From: Dokdonia pacifica
GTDB lineage: Bacteria > Bacteroidota > Bacteroidia > Flavobacteriales > Flavobacteriaceae
Length of the DNA stretch: 64,000 bases
Direction: 5' to 3'
Assembly: GCF_900188275.1 (NCBI RefSeq)
Contig: NZ_FZNY01000002.1
Location: 248,001-312,000 of the forward strand
Part shown: piece after piece, positions 6,991 to 15,049 of the stretch
Position numbering within the stretch: position 1 is the stretch's first letter
Layout of the letters: each line of letters begins with the position of its first letter
Notes under the pieces: model-generated
Told to the model about the DNA's origin: nothing
Databases searched by the model: none
What the model saw: the letters and a program-made list of their open reading frames with translations, nothing else
Position numbers and translations under genes: made by a program

Positions 6991-9783
6991 ATGCCAGTAG
7001 ACATTTCTCTTGTAAATCCGAAAGATAATATCATTATCAAAGGAGCAAAACTTCATAATCTTAAGGACATAAATGCCGTTATTCCACGTAATAAATTGGT
7101 AGTCATTACAGGACTTTCAGGTTCTGGAAAATCAAGTCTTGCATTTGATACATTGTATGCAGAAGGACAACGCCGATATGTAGAAAGTCTTTCCTCCTAT
7201 GCGAGACAGTTTTTAGGAAGATTAGATAAACCCAAAGTAGATTATATTAAAGGAATTGCTCCAGCTATTGCCATAGAACAGAAAGTGAATTCTACAAATC
7301 CTAGATCTACGGTTGGAACTTCTACAGAGATTTATGATTATTTAAAGCTATTGTACGCACGCATTGGGAAAACCATATCTCCAATTTCTGGAAATCAAGT
7401 CAAGAAAGATACGGTCACTGACGTGGTTTTATATGTAAACGCTTTCGCGAAAGCGGAAAAACTCCTCCTACTCGCCCCTTTATATTTAGAAAAAGGACGA
7501 AAATTACAAGACAAGCTGAAAGCATTACAACAACAAGGGTATGCAAGAGTAAAAATAAAAGACGAGGTAAAACGTATAGACACGTTAGATGATATAAAGA
7601 AAGTCAAAGAATCAGATATTCAGCTTGTTATAGATAGAATTGTTACAAATCCTGGCGATGAAGATTTTAGTAATAGACTAGCTGATGCAGTTCAAACGGC
7701 ATTTTTTGAAGGAAAAGGAGAACTTTGTATCGAAACACTAAGCGATAACACAGTGAGGCAATTTTCAAATAAATTTGAATTAGATGGAATGACCTTTCTA
7801 GAGCCCAATGTTCACTTATTTAGTTTTAATAATCCTTATGGAGCTTGCCCTACGTGTGAAGGATACGGAGATGTGATTGGAATAGATGAAGATCTCGTAA
7901 TCCCAAATACAGGACTTTCTGTATTTGAAAACTGTGTCTTCCCATGGCGAGGAGAAAGTATGAGTTACTATAGAGATCAATTAGTAAACAGTGCTTATAA
8001 GTTTGATTTCCCTATACATAAACCCTATTTTGAGCTTTCTGAAGATCAAAAACAAGTATTATGGGATGGGAATGAGCATTTTGAAGGAATCAACCAGTTT
8101 TTTGAATTTTTAGAATCTAAAGCTTATAAAATTCAAAATCGAGTGATGCTTTCTCGTTATCGAGGTAAAACAAAATGTAATACCTGTAAAGGGAAACGCT
8201 TACGACCAGAAGCTACCTATGTAAAAGTAGGTGATAAAAACATTATTGATCTGGTGACACTTCCCTTGAATGAAGTAGCCGATTATTTTAAGTCTCTAGA
8301 GTTAAACGACTATGATGCAACTATTGCAAAACGTTTACTAAAAGAAATTAATAGTCGTCTTGAATTTTTATCGAAAGTAGGCTTGGATTATTTAACGCTT
8401 AATCGTAAATCTAATACACTCTCGGGAGGGGAATCGCAACGTATTAATCTAGCTACATCATTAGGAAGTAGCCTTGTAGGGTCTATGTATATATTAGACG
8501 AACCAAGTATTGGCCTACATCCTAAGGACACAGAAAAATTAATAGATGTCCTTAAATCTTTACGTGATTTAGGCAATACGGTCATTGTGGTAGAGCATGA
8601 TGAAGATATTATGAAAGCTGCCGATGAAATTATAGATATTGGCCCTGAAGCTGGAACTTTTGGAGGCCATGTAGTTGCTACAGGAAGCTACCAAGATATT
8701 CTTGATAGTGATTCTTTAACTGCACAGTATCTAAATGGAACTAAAGAAATTACAGTTCCTTCAAAACGTAGAGAAACTGATTTTCATGTAGATATTATAG
8801 GTGCTAGAGAAAATAACCTTAAAAATATAGATGTTCGGTTTCCACTAGGTGTGTTTACAGCAGTTACTGGAGTTTCTGGAAGTGGAAAAAGTACATTGGT
8901 ACGCAAACTTTTATATCCAGCTTTACTGAAAGAAGTAGGCGGATATGGTCAAAAAGCTGGGCAATTTACTGAGATTAAAGGAAAATTTGAGAACATCAAA
9001 ACCGTAGAGTTTGTAGATCAAAACCCTATAGGAAGATCGTCACGTTCTAATCCTGTTACGTATATCAAAGCGTATGATGATATTAGAAAACTCTATGAAA
9101 GTCAAAAACTTAGTAAAATCCGTAACTACAAATCCAAGCATTTTTCATTTAATGTAGATGGAGGTCGTTGTGAAACCTGTAAAGGAGAAGGTGAAGTTAC
9201 TATTGAAATGCAATTTATGGCAGATGTTCACTTAGAGTGTGACAATTGCAAAGGAAAACGATTTAAAAAAGAAGTATTGGAGGTAACATTCAATGACAAG
9301 AATATTGATGATATCTTAACCATGACTATAGATGATGCTGTAGCTTTCTTTTCAGAACATAATGAGGCAAAAATCATACGTAAACTAAAACCACTTCAAG
9401 ATGTAGGTTTAGGATATGTCACTTTAGGACAAAGCTCTTCTACCCTATCTGGTGGTGAAGCACAGCGTATCAAACTAGCATCTTTCTTAGTGAAAGGAAA
9501 TACCAAAGACAAAGCGCTATTTATTTTTGACGAACCGACAACAGGGTTACATTTTCATGATATTAGTAAATTAGTAGCATCCTTTGAAGCATTAATAGCA
9601 AAAGGACATAGTATTATTGTGGTAGAGCACAATATGGACCTTGTAAAATGTGCCGATCATGTTATTGACCTTGGACTTACAGGAGGAAAATATGGAGGAA
9701 ACATTATTGCACAAGGAACCCCTGAAGATGTAGCTAAAAGCAAAGAATCATATACAGGGCATTATTTAAAAGAAAAAGTATAA
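6991..9783 (+). CDS. uvrA: Excinuclease ABC subunit A
   Basis: A 930-aa damage-recognition ATPase of nucleotide excision repair, close to the usual 940 residues. It has two ABC modules. Walker A motifs are GLSGSGKSS (~41-49) and GVSGSGKST (~627-635); signatures are [14 protein letters not shown] and [14 protein letters not shown]; Walker B motifs are [11 protein letters not shown] and [11 protein letters not shown]. The UvrA-specific [10 protein letters not shown] and the zinc-module cysteines (CPTCEG, CNTCKG, CETCKG, CDNCKG) are all present. One GCTTTCGCGAAAGC palindrome is read in frame as NAFAKAE near residue 150, before the conserved LLLLAPL. It has its own promoter, and a membrane-protein gene follows after 6 bases. 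Confidence 0.97.
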   Translation: MPVDISLVNPKDNIIIKGAKLHNLKDINAVIPRNKLVVITGLSGSGKSSLAFDTLYAEGQRRYVESLSSYARQFLGRLDKPKVDYIKGIAPAIAIEQKVNSTNPRSTVGTSTEIYDYLKLLYARIGKTISPISGNQVKKDTVTDVVLYVNAFAKAEKLLLLAPLYLEKGRKLQDKLKALQQQGYARVKIKDEVKRIDTLDDIKKVKESDIQLVIDRIVTNPGDEDFSNRLADAVQTAFFEGKGELCIETLSDNTVRQFSNKFELDGMTFLEPNVHLFSFNNPYGACPTCEGYGDVIGIDEDLVIPNTGLSVFENCVFPWRGESMSYYRDQLVNSAYKFDFPIHKPYFELSEDQKQVLWDGNEHFEGINQFFEFLESKAYKIQNRVMLSRYRGKTKCNTCKGKRLRPEATYVKVGDKNIIDLVTLPLNEVADYFKSLELNDYDATIAKRLLKEINSRLEFLSKVGLDYLTLNRKSNTLSGGESQRINLATSLGSSLVGSMYILDEPSIGLHPKDTEKLIDVLKSLRDLGNTVIVVEHDEDIMKAADEIIDIGPEAGTFGGHVVATGSYQDILDSDSLTAQYLNGTKEITVPSKRRETDFHVDIIGARENNLKNIDVRFPLGVFTAVTGVSGSGKSTLVRKLLYPALLKEVGGYGQKAGQFTEIKGKFENIKTVEFVDQNPIGRSSRSNPVTYIKAYDDIRKLYESQKLSKIRNYKSKHFSFNVDGGRCETCKGEGEVTIEMQFMADVHLECDNCKGKRFKKEVLEVTFNDKNIDDILTMTIDDAVAFFSEHNEAKIIRKLKPLQDVGLGYVTLGQSSSTLSGGEAQRIKLASFLVKGNTKDKALFIFDEPTTGLHFHDISKLVASFEALIAKGHSIIVVEHNMDLVKCADHVIDLGLTGGKYGGNIIAQGTPEDVAKSKESYTGHYLKEKV
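7440..7455. repeat. Iterated palindrome, copy 2 (in uvrA)
   Basis: CGCTTTCGCGAAAGCG, perfect; read as AFAKA. Confidence 0.95.
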
Positions 9784-9789
9784 AATCAT

Positions 9790-10542
9790 ATGGGGCTAAA
9801 AAACTTTATTGAAAAAATTAAAGATAGTTTAAAGCCTATACCATTTGATGCGTCAGTATTTAATGATCCATTGGCAGATAAAACTGCTTGGCATCCTCAA
9901 GCAAGAGGTGGTGCCAATTTTAAAACTCGAACCCTAAAAGAAATATCTTCTTCAGAATTACATTATAAAGGCTCAACTGGCGGATTATTATTTGCATTAG
10001 TATTTACTATAATGCCCCTGATAGTAATTCTTATTTTTATATTCAGTGGTTTTTTTAGTAGCGATCAAGAGTTTTCTTTTGCGTTTTTATTTGTTTTTAT
10101 TTTTCCAATAGTTGGTTTTTATTTACTCTACATGCACTTTCGTCCTATCGTGCTAGATAAAAGGCTTGGGTATTTTTACAAGAGCTTTAAAAAGCCTGTA
10201 AATAGTTTGCAACGCACAAGTACAAAAAATCATATCAAATTAACTTCGATTGCTGCATTACAAATTATTCCTGAACATATTCGATCAAAAAATAGCAGTT
10301 ACACTAGCTATGAATTGAACTTTGTATTTGAAAATGGCGAACGTTATAATATTATAGATCACGCAAAGTATGAAGCGATTGAAAAAGAAGCGATTACTAT
10401 CTCAGAATTTTTAGGCGTTCCACTATGGGATGCGTCTACTATGAAAACCTATCTACCTATGAATAATAAAAATAGCATGGATACAGATGCTCCTTATGAT
10501 TCTGCAGGTTATGACTCTACCAGACGATACAGAGATATGTAA
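9790..10542 (+). CDS. Two-TM membrane protein of unknown function
   Basis: A 250-aa protein with hydrophobic segments at about residues 64-87 and 96-116. They are flanked by a soluble N-terminal part and a C-terminal domain (HIKLTSIAALQIIPEHI...NFVFENGERYNIIDHA) that resembles the PH-like cytoplasmic domains of small bacterial membrane proteins. The C-terminal tail is polar and disordered-looking. It lies 6 bases after uvrA, so is probably co-transcribed, and a strong terminator follows. Function not recognised. Confidence 0.82.
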   Translation: MGLKNFIEKIKDSLKPIPFDASVFNDPLADKTAWHPQARGGANFKTRTLKEISSSELHYKGSTGGLLFALVFTIMPLIVILIFIFSGFFSSDQEFSFAFLFVFIFPIVGFYLLYMHFRPIVLDKRLGYFYKSFKKPVNSLQRTSTKNHIKLTSIAALQIIPEHIRSKNSSYTSYELNFVFENGERYNIIDHAKYEAIEKEAITISEFLGVPLWDASTMKTYLPMNNKNSMDTDAPYDSAGYDSTRRYRDM

Positions 10543-10550
10543 TAAACACA

Positions 10551-10587
10551 AAACAGGAATAATGAAGACTCATTATTCCTGTTTTTC
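10551..10587. terminator. Intrinsic terminator
   Basis: 15-bp perfect stem (AAACAGGAATAATGA / TCATTATTCCTGTTT), loop AGAC, then T-run; it ends the uvrA unit and also faces the convergent peptide gene at 10618. Confidence 0.93.
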
Positions 10588-10617
10588 TCTTTCTTAATCA
10601 TAGTGTTGGTTGATAGC

Positions 10618-10788
10618 CTACCAGAACTGGCAATAATTATTGCTTCCACAATACGTATCTCCAGGACCTAAAAATTCACAATAACAGTCTGAATTTCTCC
10701 AGCACCATCCATTATTAAACCCTCCTTGAATTTTTTCTTGCTCCTTCTTGCTTAGTGCATTACCTAAAGCTGAAATGTTTTTTAACAT
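10618..10788 (-). CDS. GG-leader Cys-rich precursor peptide (bacteriocin-like)
   Basis: A 56-aa ORF. The leader MLKNISALGNALSKKEQEK ends in IQGG at residues 20-23, a classical double-glycine cleavage site. The core holds five Cys (29, 35, 37, 47, 53), four Trp/Phe-rich ends and GPGDTYCGS. The leader's LSKKEQEKIQGG is the hallmark of Bacteroidota bacteriocin/pheromone-type peptides exported by peptidase-containing ABC transporters. A possible promoter on the minus strand is TACCTTTT at 10825-10818, with TTTG at 10852-10849. No transporter or modification gene lies nearby, so it would rely on one encoded elsewhere. Confidence 0.8.
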   Translation of the reverse strand: MLKNISALGNALSKKEQEKIQGGFNNGWCWRNSDCYCEFLGPGDTYCGSNNYCQFW

Positions 10789-10945
10789 AGTATAAAGTAT
10801 TTATGGTTAATTTTCTAAAAAGGTAGGATTTGATACCGATAAAAAAAACAAACAACACCCTATTTCAGATAATTTAAGGCACTACTTAGATGCTGAAAAT
10901 TAATGTTTTACAAAACAAATCACACTAGTAACAGTGAAGAGTTCT

Positions 10946-10957
10946 CTTTCGCGAAAG
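10946..10957. repeat. Iterated palindrome, near-copy (intergenic)
   Basis: CTTTCGCGAAAG: 12 bp of perfect dyad; the outer left base is T instead of G. Confidence 0.85.
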
Positions 10958-11121
10958 CATACTCAGCCTCTACTATTATTTCTAAATAATGAATAGTAAT
11001 TCGTAATGATTTTTCATCTTCAGGTATGTATTTCTATCAAATTACACAGGAGGGTATGATTGTAGACACTCAAAATTTTATAGTGAAATAACCGCTATTC
11101 GTTATAGGTAAATATTCTAGG

Positions 11122-11141
11122 TACGCTTTCGCGAAAGCGTA
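11122..11141. repeat. Iterated palindrome, 20-bp copy (intergenic)
   Basis: TACGCTTTCGCGAAAGCGTA, perfect 20-bp dyad. It lies where the -33 element of the promoter with -7 at 11150-11157 would be expected, so it could influence transcription of the gene at 11173. Confidence 0.95.
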
Positions 11142-11149
11142 TGATGCCT

Positions 11150-11157
11150 TATCTTTA
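11150..11157 (+). promoter_or_regulatory. Possible -7 element
   Basis: TATCTTTA, one base off TAnnTTTG, 15 bases before the ATG at 11173; the palindrome at 11122-11141 overlaps the -33 position. Confidence 0.4.
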
Positions 11158-11172
11158 GAGCAAAACAACTAT

Positions 11173-12348
11173 ATGCGCACTTTATTACTCTTTCTTTTGT
11201 GTCCATTTTTTGCTGTGGCGCAATCAAATACAGAAGTGTATCTCTTTACGATTACTCCTAGTGAGAATACGATAACACTTACCAATCAGCAAAATATCTC
11301 TAACAATGATGGTTACGATAACCAACCTTCTTTTTATAATGATAATCAAGTCATATTCGCAAGTACTCGTAATGGTCAAACCGATATTGCTAGTTATAAT
11401 ATAAGAGACAAAAAAGTAGCTTGGATCAATGATACAGGTTTTGGAAGTGAGTACTCCCCTACTAAAATCCCAAACCAAAAAGCCATTTCGTCCATTCGAT
11501 TAGATACAACAGGCTTACAACGTTTATATCGCTACGATTTCAAAACAGGCAAACACAAAGAAGTAGTGAAAGATTTAGTAATTGGGTATCATACCTGGTA
11601 CTCTGAAGACATTCTTATCTCATCTGTCCTAGCCGATGGTGGTCTAGATCTTGTCGTTTCTAACCTAAAAGAAGGTACAAACTATACACAACAAAAGAAG
11701 ATTGGTCGTTCCTTACATAAAATTCCAAACTCCAACCTGATTAGTTATGTGAGTAAAGAAAATGAGAAATGGGAAATAAAATCTTTAAACCCTATTACAG
11801 GAGCAACACAAAAAATTATTGAAACAGTTCCAGAAGCAGAAGATATGTGCTGGCTTATTAACGGAACTATTCTGATGCCAAAAGGAAATATCATCTACGC
11901 TTTTAACCCTAAAACAGATACAAGATGGCGCATGCTCACTAGTTTTCAAGATCCCAACTTATATAATATTACAAGAGTTGCTACAAACCCAACATCATCA
12001 ATGCTAGCGATTGTTTCTGATATTTCTCCAGAAGTCATTGTTCAAAAACAACTAGACGCTTATAATGCAAGAGATATTGATGCATTTTTAGCAACGTATA
12101 CTAACAATATTCAGCTTTTTGATTTTCCTGATAAAAAAACGAATGAAGGAAAAGAAGAACTCCGCAAAATATTTGATGCATTCTTTAAAAGAACACCAGA
12201 TTTACATGCCGAAATAAAAAATAGAATTGTCATCGGTAATAAGGTAATTGATCAAGAGTATATTACTGCCAATGGCAATAACTTTAGTGCCGTTGCGATT
12301 TACGAAATACAAAACGGTAAAATTTCTAAAGTAACTTTTATTAGATAA
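11173..12348 (+). CDS. Secreted TolB-like propeller fused to an NTF2/SnoaL-like domain
   Basis: A 391-aa exported protein. The signal peptide ends around VAQS (residue ~18). Residues ~20-285 carry TolB/PD40-type repeats (QPSFYNDNQVIFASTRNGQTDIASYN; LYRYDFKTGKHKEV), suggesting a beta-propeller. The last ~100 residues (VQKQLDAYNARDIDAFLATYTNNIQLFDFP...GKISKVTFIR) are a typical NTF2-like/SnoaL steroid-isomerase-type domain. The two-domain combination is unusual. The function is unknown; a periplasmic small-molecule or peptide-binding role is a guess. A lipoprotein gene follows after 9 bases, likely in the same operon. Confidence 0.82.
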   Translation: MRTLLLFLLCPFFAVAQSNTEVYLFTITPSENTITLTNQQNISNNDGYDNQPSFYNDNQVIFASTRNGQTDIASYNIRDKKVAWINDTGFGSEYSPTKIPNQKAISSIRLDTTGLQRLYRYDFKTGKHKEVVKDLVIGYHTWYSEDILISSVLADGGLDLVVSNLKEGTNYTQQKKIGRSLHKIPNSNLISYVSKENEKWEIKSLNPITGATQKIIETVPEAEDMCWLINGTILMPKGNIIYAFNPKTDTRWRMLTSFQDPNLYNITRVATNPTSSMLAIVSDISPEVIVQKQLDAYNARDIDAFLATYTNNIQLFDFPDKKTNEGKEELRKIFDAFFKRTPDLHAEIKNRIVIGNKVIDQEYITANGNNFSAVAIYEIQNGKISKVTFIR

Positions 12349-12357
12349 CCCCTATAT

Positions 12358-13134
12358 ATGAAAAACATTTATATCCTAGTATTGATGGTGACTATACTTA
12401 TAAGCTGTAAGTTAGATAAAGAAGCACCAAAAGAAGAAGTATTTTTACCTAAAACGGACCATCAACTCAGACAAGTAACGAAAGCTATTATTACGCCTTC
12501 CATTGATGGTATTGCAGATGATCCAGCTTGGGAAAATGTTCCTTGGAATGCACTAGATCAACGATGGCTAGGTGATGAATATAGTAAAGAAGACTTCTCA
12601 GGACGTTATAAACTTACATGGACACCAGAAGCTTTATATCTTATTGCAGAAATAGAAGATGATACTATATATGATCAACATGAAGATCCTCTTACCTTAT
12701 GGTGGGATGATGACTGCTTAGAAATATTTGTAGATGCCGATAATTCTGGTGGAAGACATCAGTTTACACACAATGCATTTGCTTATCATGTTGCACTTGA
12801 TGGTAATGTGGTAGATATTGCTCCGGGAGAAGTACCTACCTTATACAATAGTCATGTCAATTCTGCCCGAAAAGTAAACGGCACCATGACTATATGGGAA
12901 TGTGAAATCTTTGTATATGAAGATACCTATGTAGATCACACAGCAAATGAAGCAAAAATACTAGCCCCTAACCAAAAAATAGGGTTTGCACTCGCCTATT
13001 GTGATAATGATGCAAGCGAACAACGCGAGAATTTTATAGGCTCAGTGCCTGTTGAAGGCGAAGATAAAAATAGAGGATGGATAGATGCAGGTATTTTTGG
13101 AACCATCCAACTCACAGAAAAAGTGACCGAATAA
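12358..13134 (+). CDS. Lipoprotein with CBM9-like sugar-binding domain
   Basis: A 258-aa lipoprotein: N-terminal signal with lipobox ILISC (Cys17). Residues ~45-250 form a family-9 carbohydrate-binding-module-like domain (PSIDGIADDPAWENVPW; LYLIAEIEDDTIYD; WWDDDCLEIFVDADNSGG), as in many surface glycan-binding or periplasmic proteins of Bacteroidota. No catalytic domain is attached. It is probably co-transcribed with the TolB/NTF2 protein, and a terminator follows at 13162. Confidence 0.87.
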   Translation: MKNIYILVLMVTILISCKLDKEAPKEEVFLPKTDHQLRQVTKAIITPSIDGIADDPAWENVPWNALDQRWLGDEYSKEDFSGRYKLTWTPEALYLIAEIEDDTIYDQHEDPLTLWWDDDCLEIFVDADNSGGRHQFTHNAFAYHVALDGNVVDIAPGEVPTLYNSHVNSARKVNGTMTIWECEIFVYEDTYVDHTANEAKILAPNQKIGFALAYCDNDASEQRENFIGSVPVEGEDKNRGWIDAGIFGTIQLTEKVTE

Positions 13135-13161
13135 TTCTTAAAATTTTGTTACAAAACTCAT

Positions 13162-13200
13162 AAATACCTCTCTAACGCTTATTTTAGAGAGGTATTTTAT
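13162..13200 (+). terminator. Intrinsic terminator
   Basis: 14-bp stem (AAATACCTCTCTAA / TTAGAGAGGTATTT) with an 8-base loop, followed by T-rich sequence. Confidence 0.88.
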
Positions 13201-13215
13201 TATAAACTCATCACC

Positions 13216-14583
13216 ATGCAACACAAACCAATAACCCGCCTAAAAACGACCCTTTCATTTACTTTTCTATTTTTCCTTATCACATCTTTTACACTAACTG
13301 CACAAACAGATACACGTATCTATGATATTATTGATGCAGTGTCTGCCGATAGAATTAAAAACGATGTAAAGACCCTAGCAGATTTCGGAACACGTCATAC
13401 GCTAAGTGATACGGTATCACAAACTCGAGGAATTGGTGCTGCTCGTAGATGGATTAAAAGTCAGTTTGAAGCAACTTCTAAAGATTGTAATGGTTGTTTA
13501 GATGTTTTTTACCAAAAAGACCTTGTTGAAAAAGGACGTAATGGTCGTATTGTAAAAGATGTAGAAGTTGTAAATGTAGTAGCGATACAACGTGGTACAA
13601 AATATCCCAACCGCTATATCATTATGAGTGGAGACATCGATAGTCGTGTTTCAGATCCAACAGATTATACTTCAGACTCACCAGGAGCCAATGATAATGC
13701 CAGCGGAATGGCAGGAACGATTGAAGCAGCACGCGTACTTTCAAAATACAAATTTGAAAATAGTATTATTTATGTAGGACTTTCAGGAGAAGAACAAGGG
13801 TTATTTGGTGGTCAAGGTTTGGCCGCTTTCGCGAAAGCAAATAATTGGGACATCATCGGTATCTTAAACAATGATATGATCGGAAACATTACTGGAGTAG
13901 ACGGTGTGATAGATAATAGAAGCTTCCGAATCTTTTCAGAACCAGTACCTCCTACCGAAACAGAAAGACAACGTCGTGCGCGTCGTTTTTACGGCGGTGA
14001 AGTTGACGGAATCTCACGCCAATTAGCTCGTTATATTCATAAAAATGTAAAAACATATATGCCAGAAATGAATCCTATGATGATTTATCGTCTAGATCGT
14101 TTTGGACGTGGTGGACATCACCGTCCTTTTAACGATGCTGGTTATGCAGGAATACGCATCATGGAAGCGCACGAAAATTACACACAACAACACCAAGATA
14201 TTCGTACAGAAAATGGTATCAATTATGGAGATACTTTTGAGCACGTAAACTTTGATTATGCAGCAAAACTTACAGCTGTAAATGCTATTAATCTTGCAAG
14301 CATTGCATGGGCTCCGCCATCTCCAGAAACGGTAGGTATAGGAGGTATTGTACAACCAAGTGCCAAATTTGAATGGAGTGCTGTAGAGGGTGCTGTTGCT
14401 TATAAGATTTACTGGAGAGATACCACCTCTCCTACTTGGGATAATGCACGTCTCGTAGGAAATGTAACGTCTTATACACTAGAAGGTATCGTAGTAGATA
14501 ATTTCTTTTTTGGAGTGGCTGCAATCGGAAAAGATGGGCATGAAAGTCTAGTGGCTTTTCCAAATACAATTGTAAGAAATTAA
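13216..14583 (+). CDS. Secreted M28-family metallopeptidase with Fn3-like tail
   Basis: A 455-aa exported aminopeptidase-type protein. The signal peptide ends at LTAQ (residue 30). Zinc-site motifs are PGANDNASG (Asp160), LSGEEQG (catalytic Glu192/Glu193), NNDMIGN (Asp220) and a C-terminal MEAHENYTQQHQD His. The position of the first zinc-ligand His (HxDS in the family) is Asp140 in SGDIDS. Residues ~375-455 are fibronectin-III-like (AKFEWSAVEGAVAYKIYWR). One palindrome copy is read as AAFAKA at ~203-208. Most likely a periplasmic or secreted peptidase. Confidence 0.9.
   Translation: MQHKPITRLKTTLSFTFLFFLITSFTLTAQTDTRIYDIIDAVSADRIKNDVKTLADFGTRHTLSDTVSQTRGIGAARRWIKSQFEATSKDCNGCLDVFYQKDLVEKGRNGRIVKDVEVVNVVAIQRGTKYPNRYIIMSGDIDSRVSDPTDYTSDSPGANDNASGMAGTIEAARVLSKYKFENSIIYVGLSGEEQGLFGGQGLAAFAKANNWDIIGILNNDMIGNITGVDGVIDNRSFRIFSEPVPPTETERQRRARRFYGGEVDGISRQLARYIHKNVKTYMPEMNPMMIYRLDRFGRGGHHRPFNDAGYAGIRIMEAHENYTQQHQDIRTENGINYGDTFEHVNFDYAAKLTAVNAINLASIAWAPPSPETVGIGGIVQPSAKFEWSAVEGAVAYKIYWRDTTSPTWDNARLVGNVTSYTLEGIVVDNFFFGVAAIGKDGHESLVAFPNTIVRN
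13825..13838. repeat. Iterated palindrome copy (in M28 peptidase)
   Basis: GCTTTCGCGAAAGC, exact; read as AFAKA. Confidence 0.95.
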
Positions 14584-15025
14584 AATCTCAAATTCCAAAA
14601 AAAACAAATCTCAAAATAAAATGTCTAAACCCTATAATTTAGAAGAAAGAACATTTTTATTTGCAAAAAATGTAAGAGATTTAATCTATAAAATACCAAG
14701 CAGTTTAGCAAATACTGAAGATGGAAAACAGGTAATTAGATCATCAGGGTCTGTAGCTGCAAATTATATTGAAGCTAATGAACACCTAAGTGGAAAAGAC
14801 TTTGATTATAGAATTAAAATTTGTCGTAAAGAAGCAAAAGAAAGTCATTTATGGTTAAATTTATTAAATACACCTCATAACAAAAATTATAAAGAGATTT
14901 TAAATCAATTAACAAATGAGGCGGAAGAATTAAAGAAAATATTTTCTTCTATTGTTCAAAAACGAAAAAAATTACAATAATCCTTTATTTTTTTGAGATT
15001 CGTTTTTTTGTGATTTGTGATTTTT
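14582..15025. mobile_element. Four-helix-bundle gene bracketed by ~40-bp imperfect inverted repeats
   Basis: Left arm 14582-14620 and right arm 14984-15025 are reverse-complement-like. The left arm's ATCTCAAATTCCAAAAAAAA is mirrored by TTTTTTTGTGATTTGTGAT on the right, and CAAATCTCAAAATAAA by TTTATTTTTTTGAGATT. Between them lies only the 119-aa four-helix-bundle gene. The unit sits between two secreted-peptidase genes as an insertion-like cassette. No transposase is present; mobility or an RNA-fold role is inferred. Confidence 0.55.
14621..14980 (+). CDS. Four-helix-bundle protein (S23/23S rRNA intervening-sequence family)
   Basis: A 119-aa helical protein of the TIGR02436 family, whose founding members are encoded in 23S rRNA intervening sequences and which also includes the Avd accessory protein of diversity-generating retroelements. 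Family motifs are LEERTFLFAKNVRDLIYKIP, RSSGSVAANYIEAN and a C-terminal EAKESHLWLNLL. The native role of stand-alone copies is unknown. Its ATG abuts the left inverted repeat directly, and the stop lies 3 bases before the right one. Confidence 0.92.
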   Translation: MSKPYNLEERTFLFAKNVRDLIYKIPSSLANTEDGKQVIRSSGSVAANYIEANEHLSGKDFDYRIKICRKEAKESHLWLNLLNTPHNKNYKEILNQLTNEAEELKKIFSSIVQKRKKLQ

Positions 15026-15049
15026 AAAACTAAATATAAGAGCACTCTA

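Larger units (their letters stand above)
10789..11172. other. Intergenic region with two palindrome copies
   Basis: A 384-base gap without a credible gene. It holds one near-copy (10946-10957) and one 20-bp copy (11122-11141) of the iterated palindrome, the probable promoter of the peptide gene on the minus strand, and a -7-like TATCTTTA at 11150-11157 for the gene at 11173. Confidence 0.7.
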
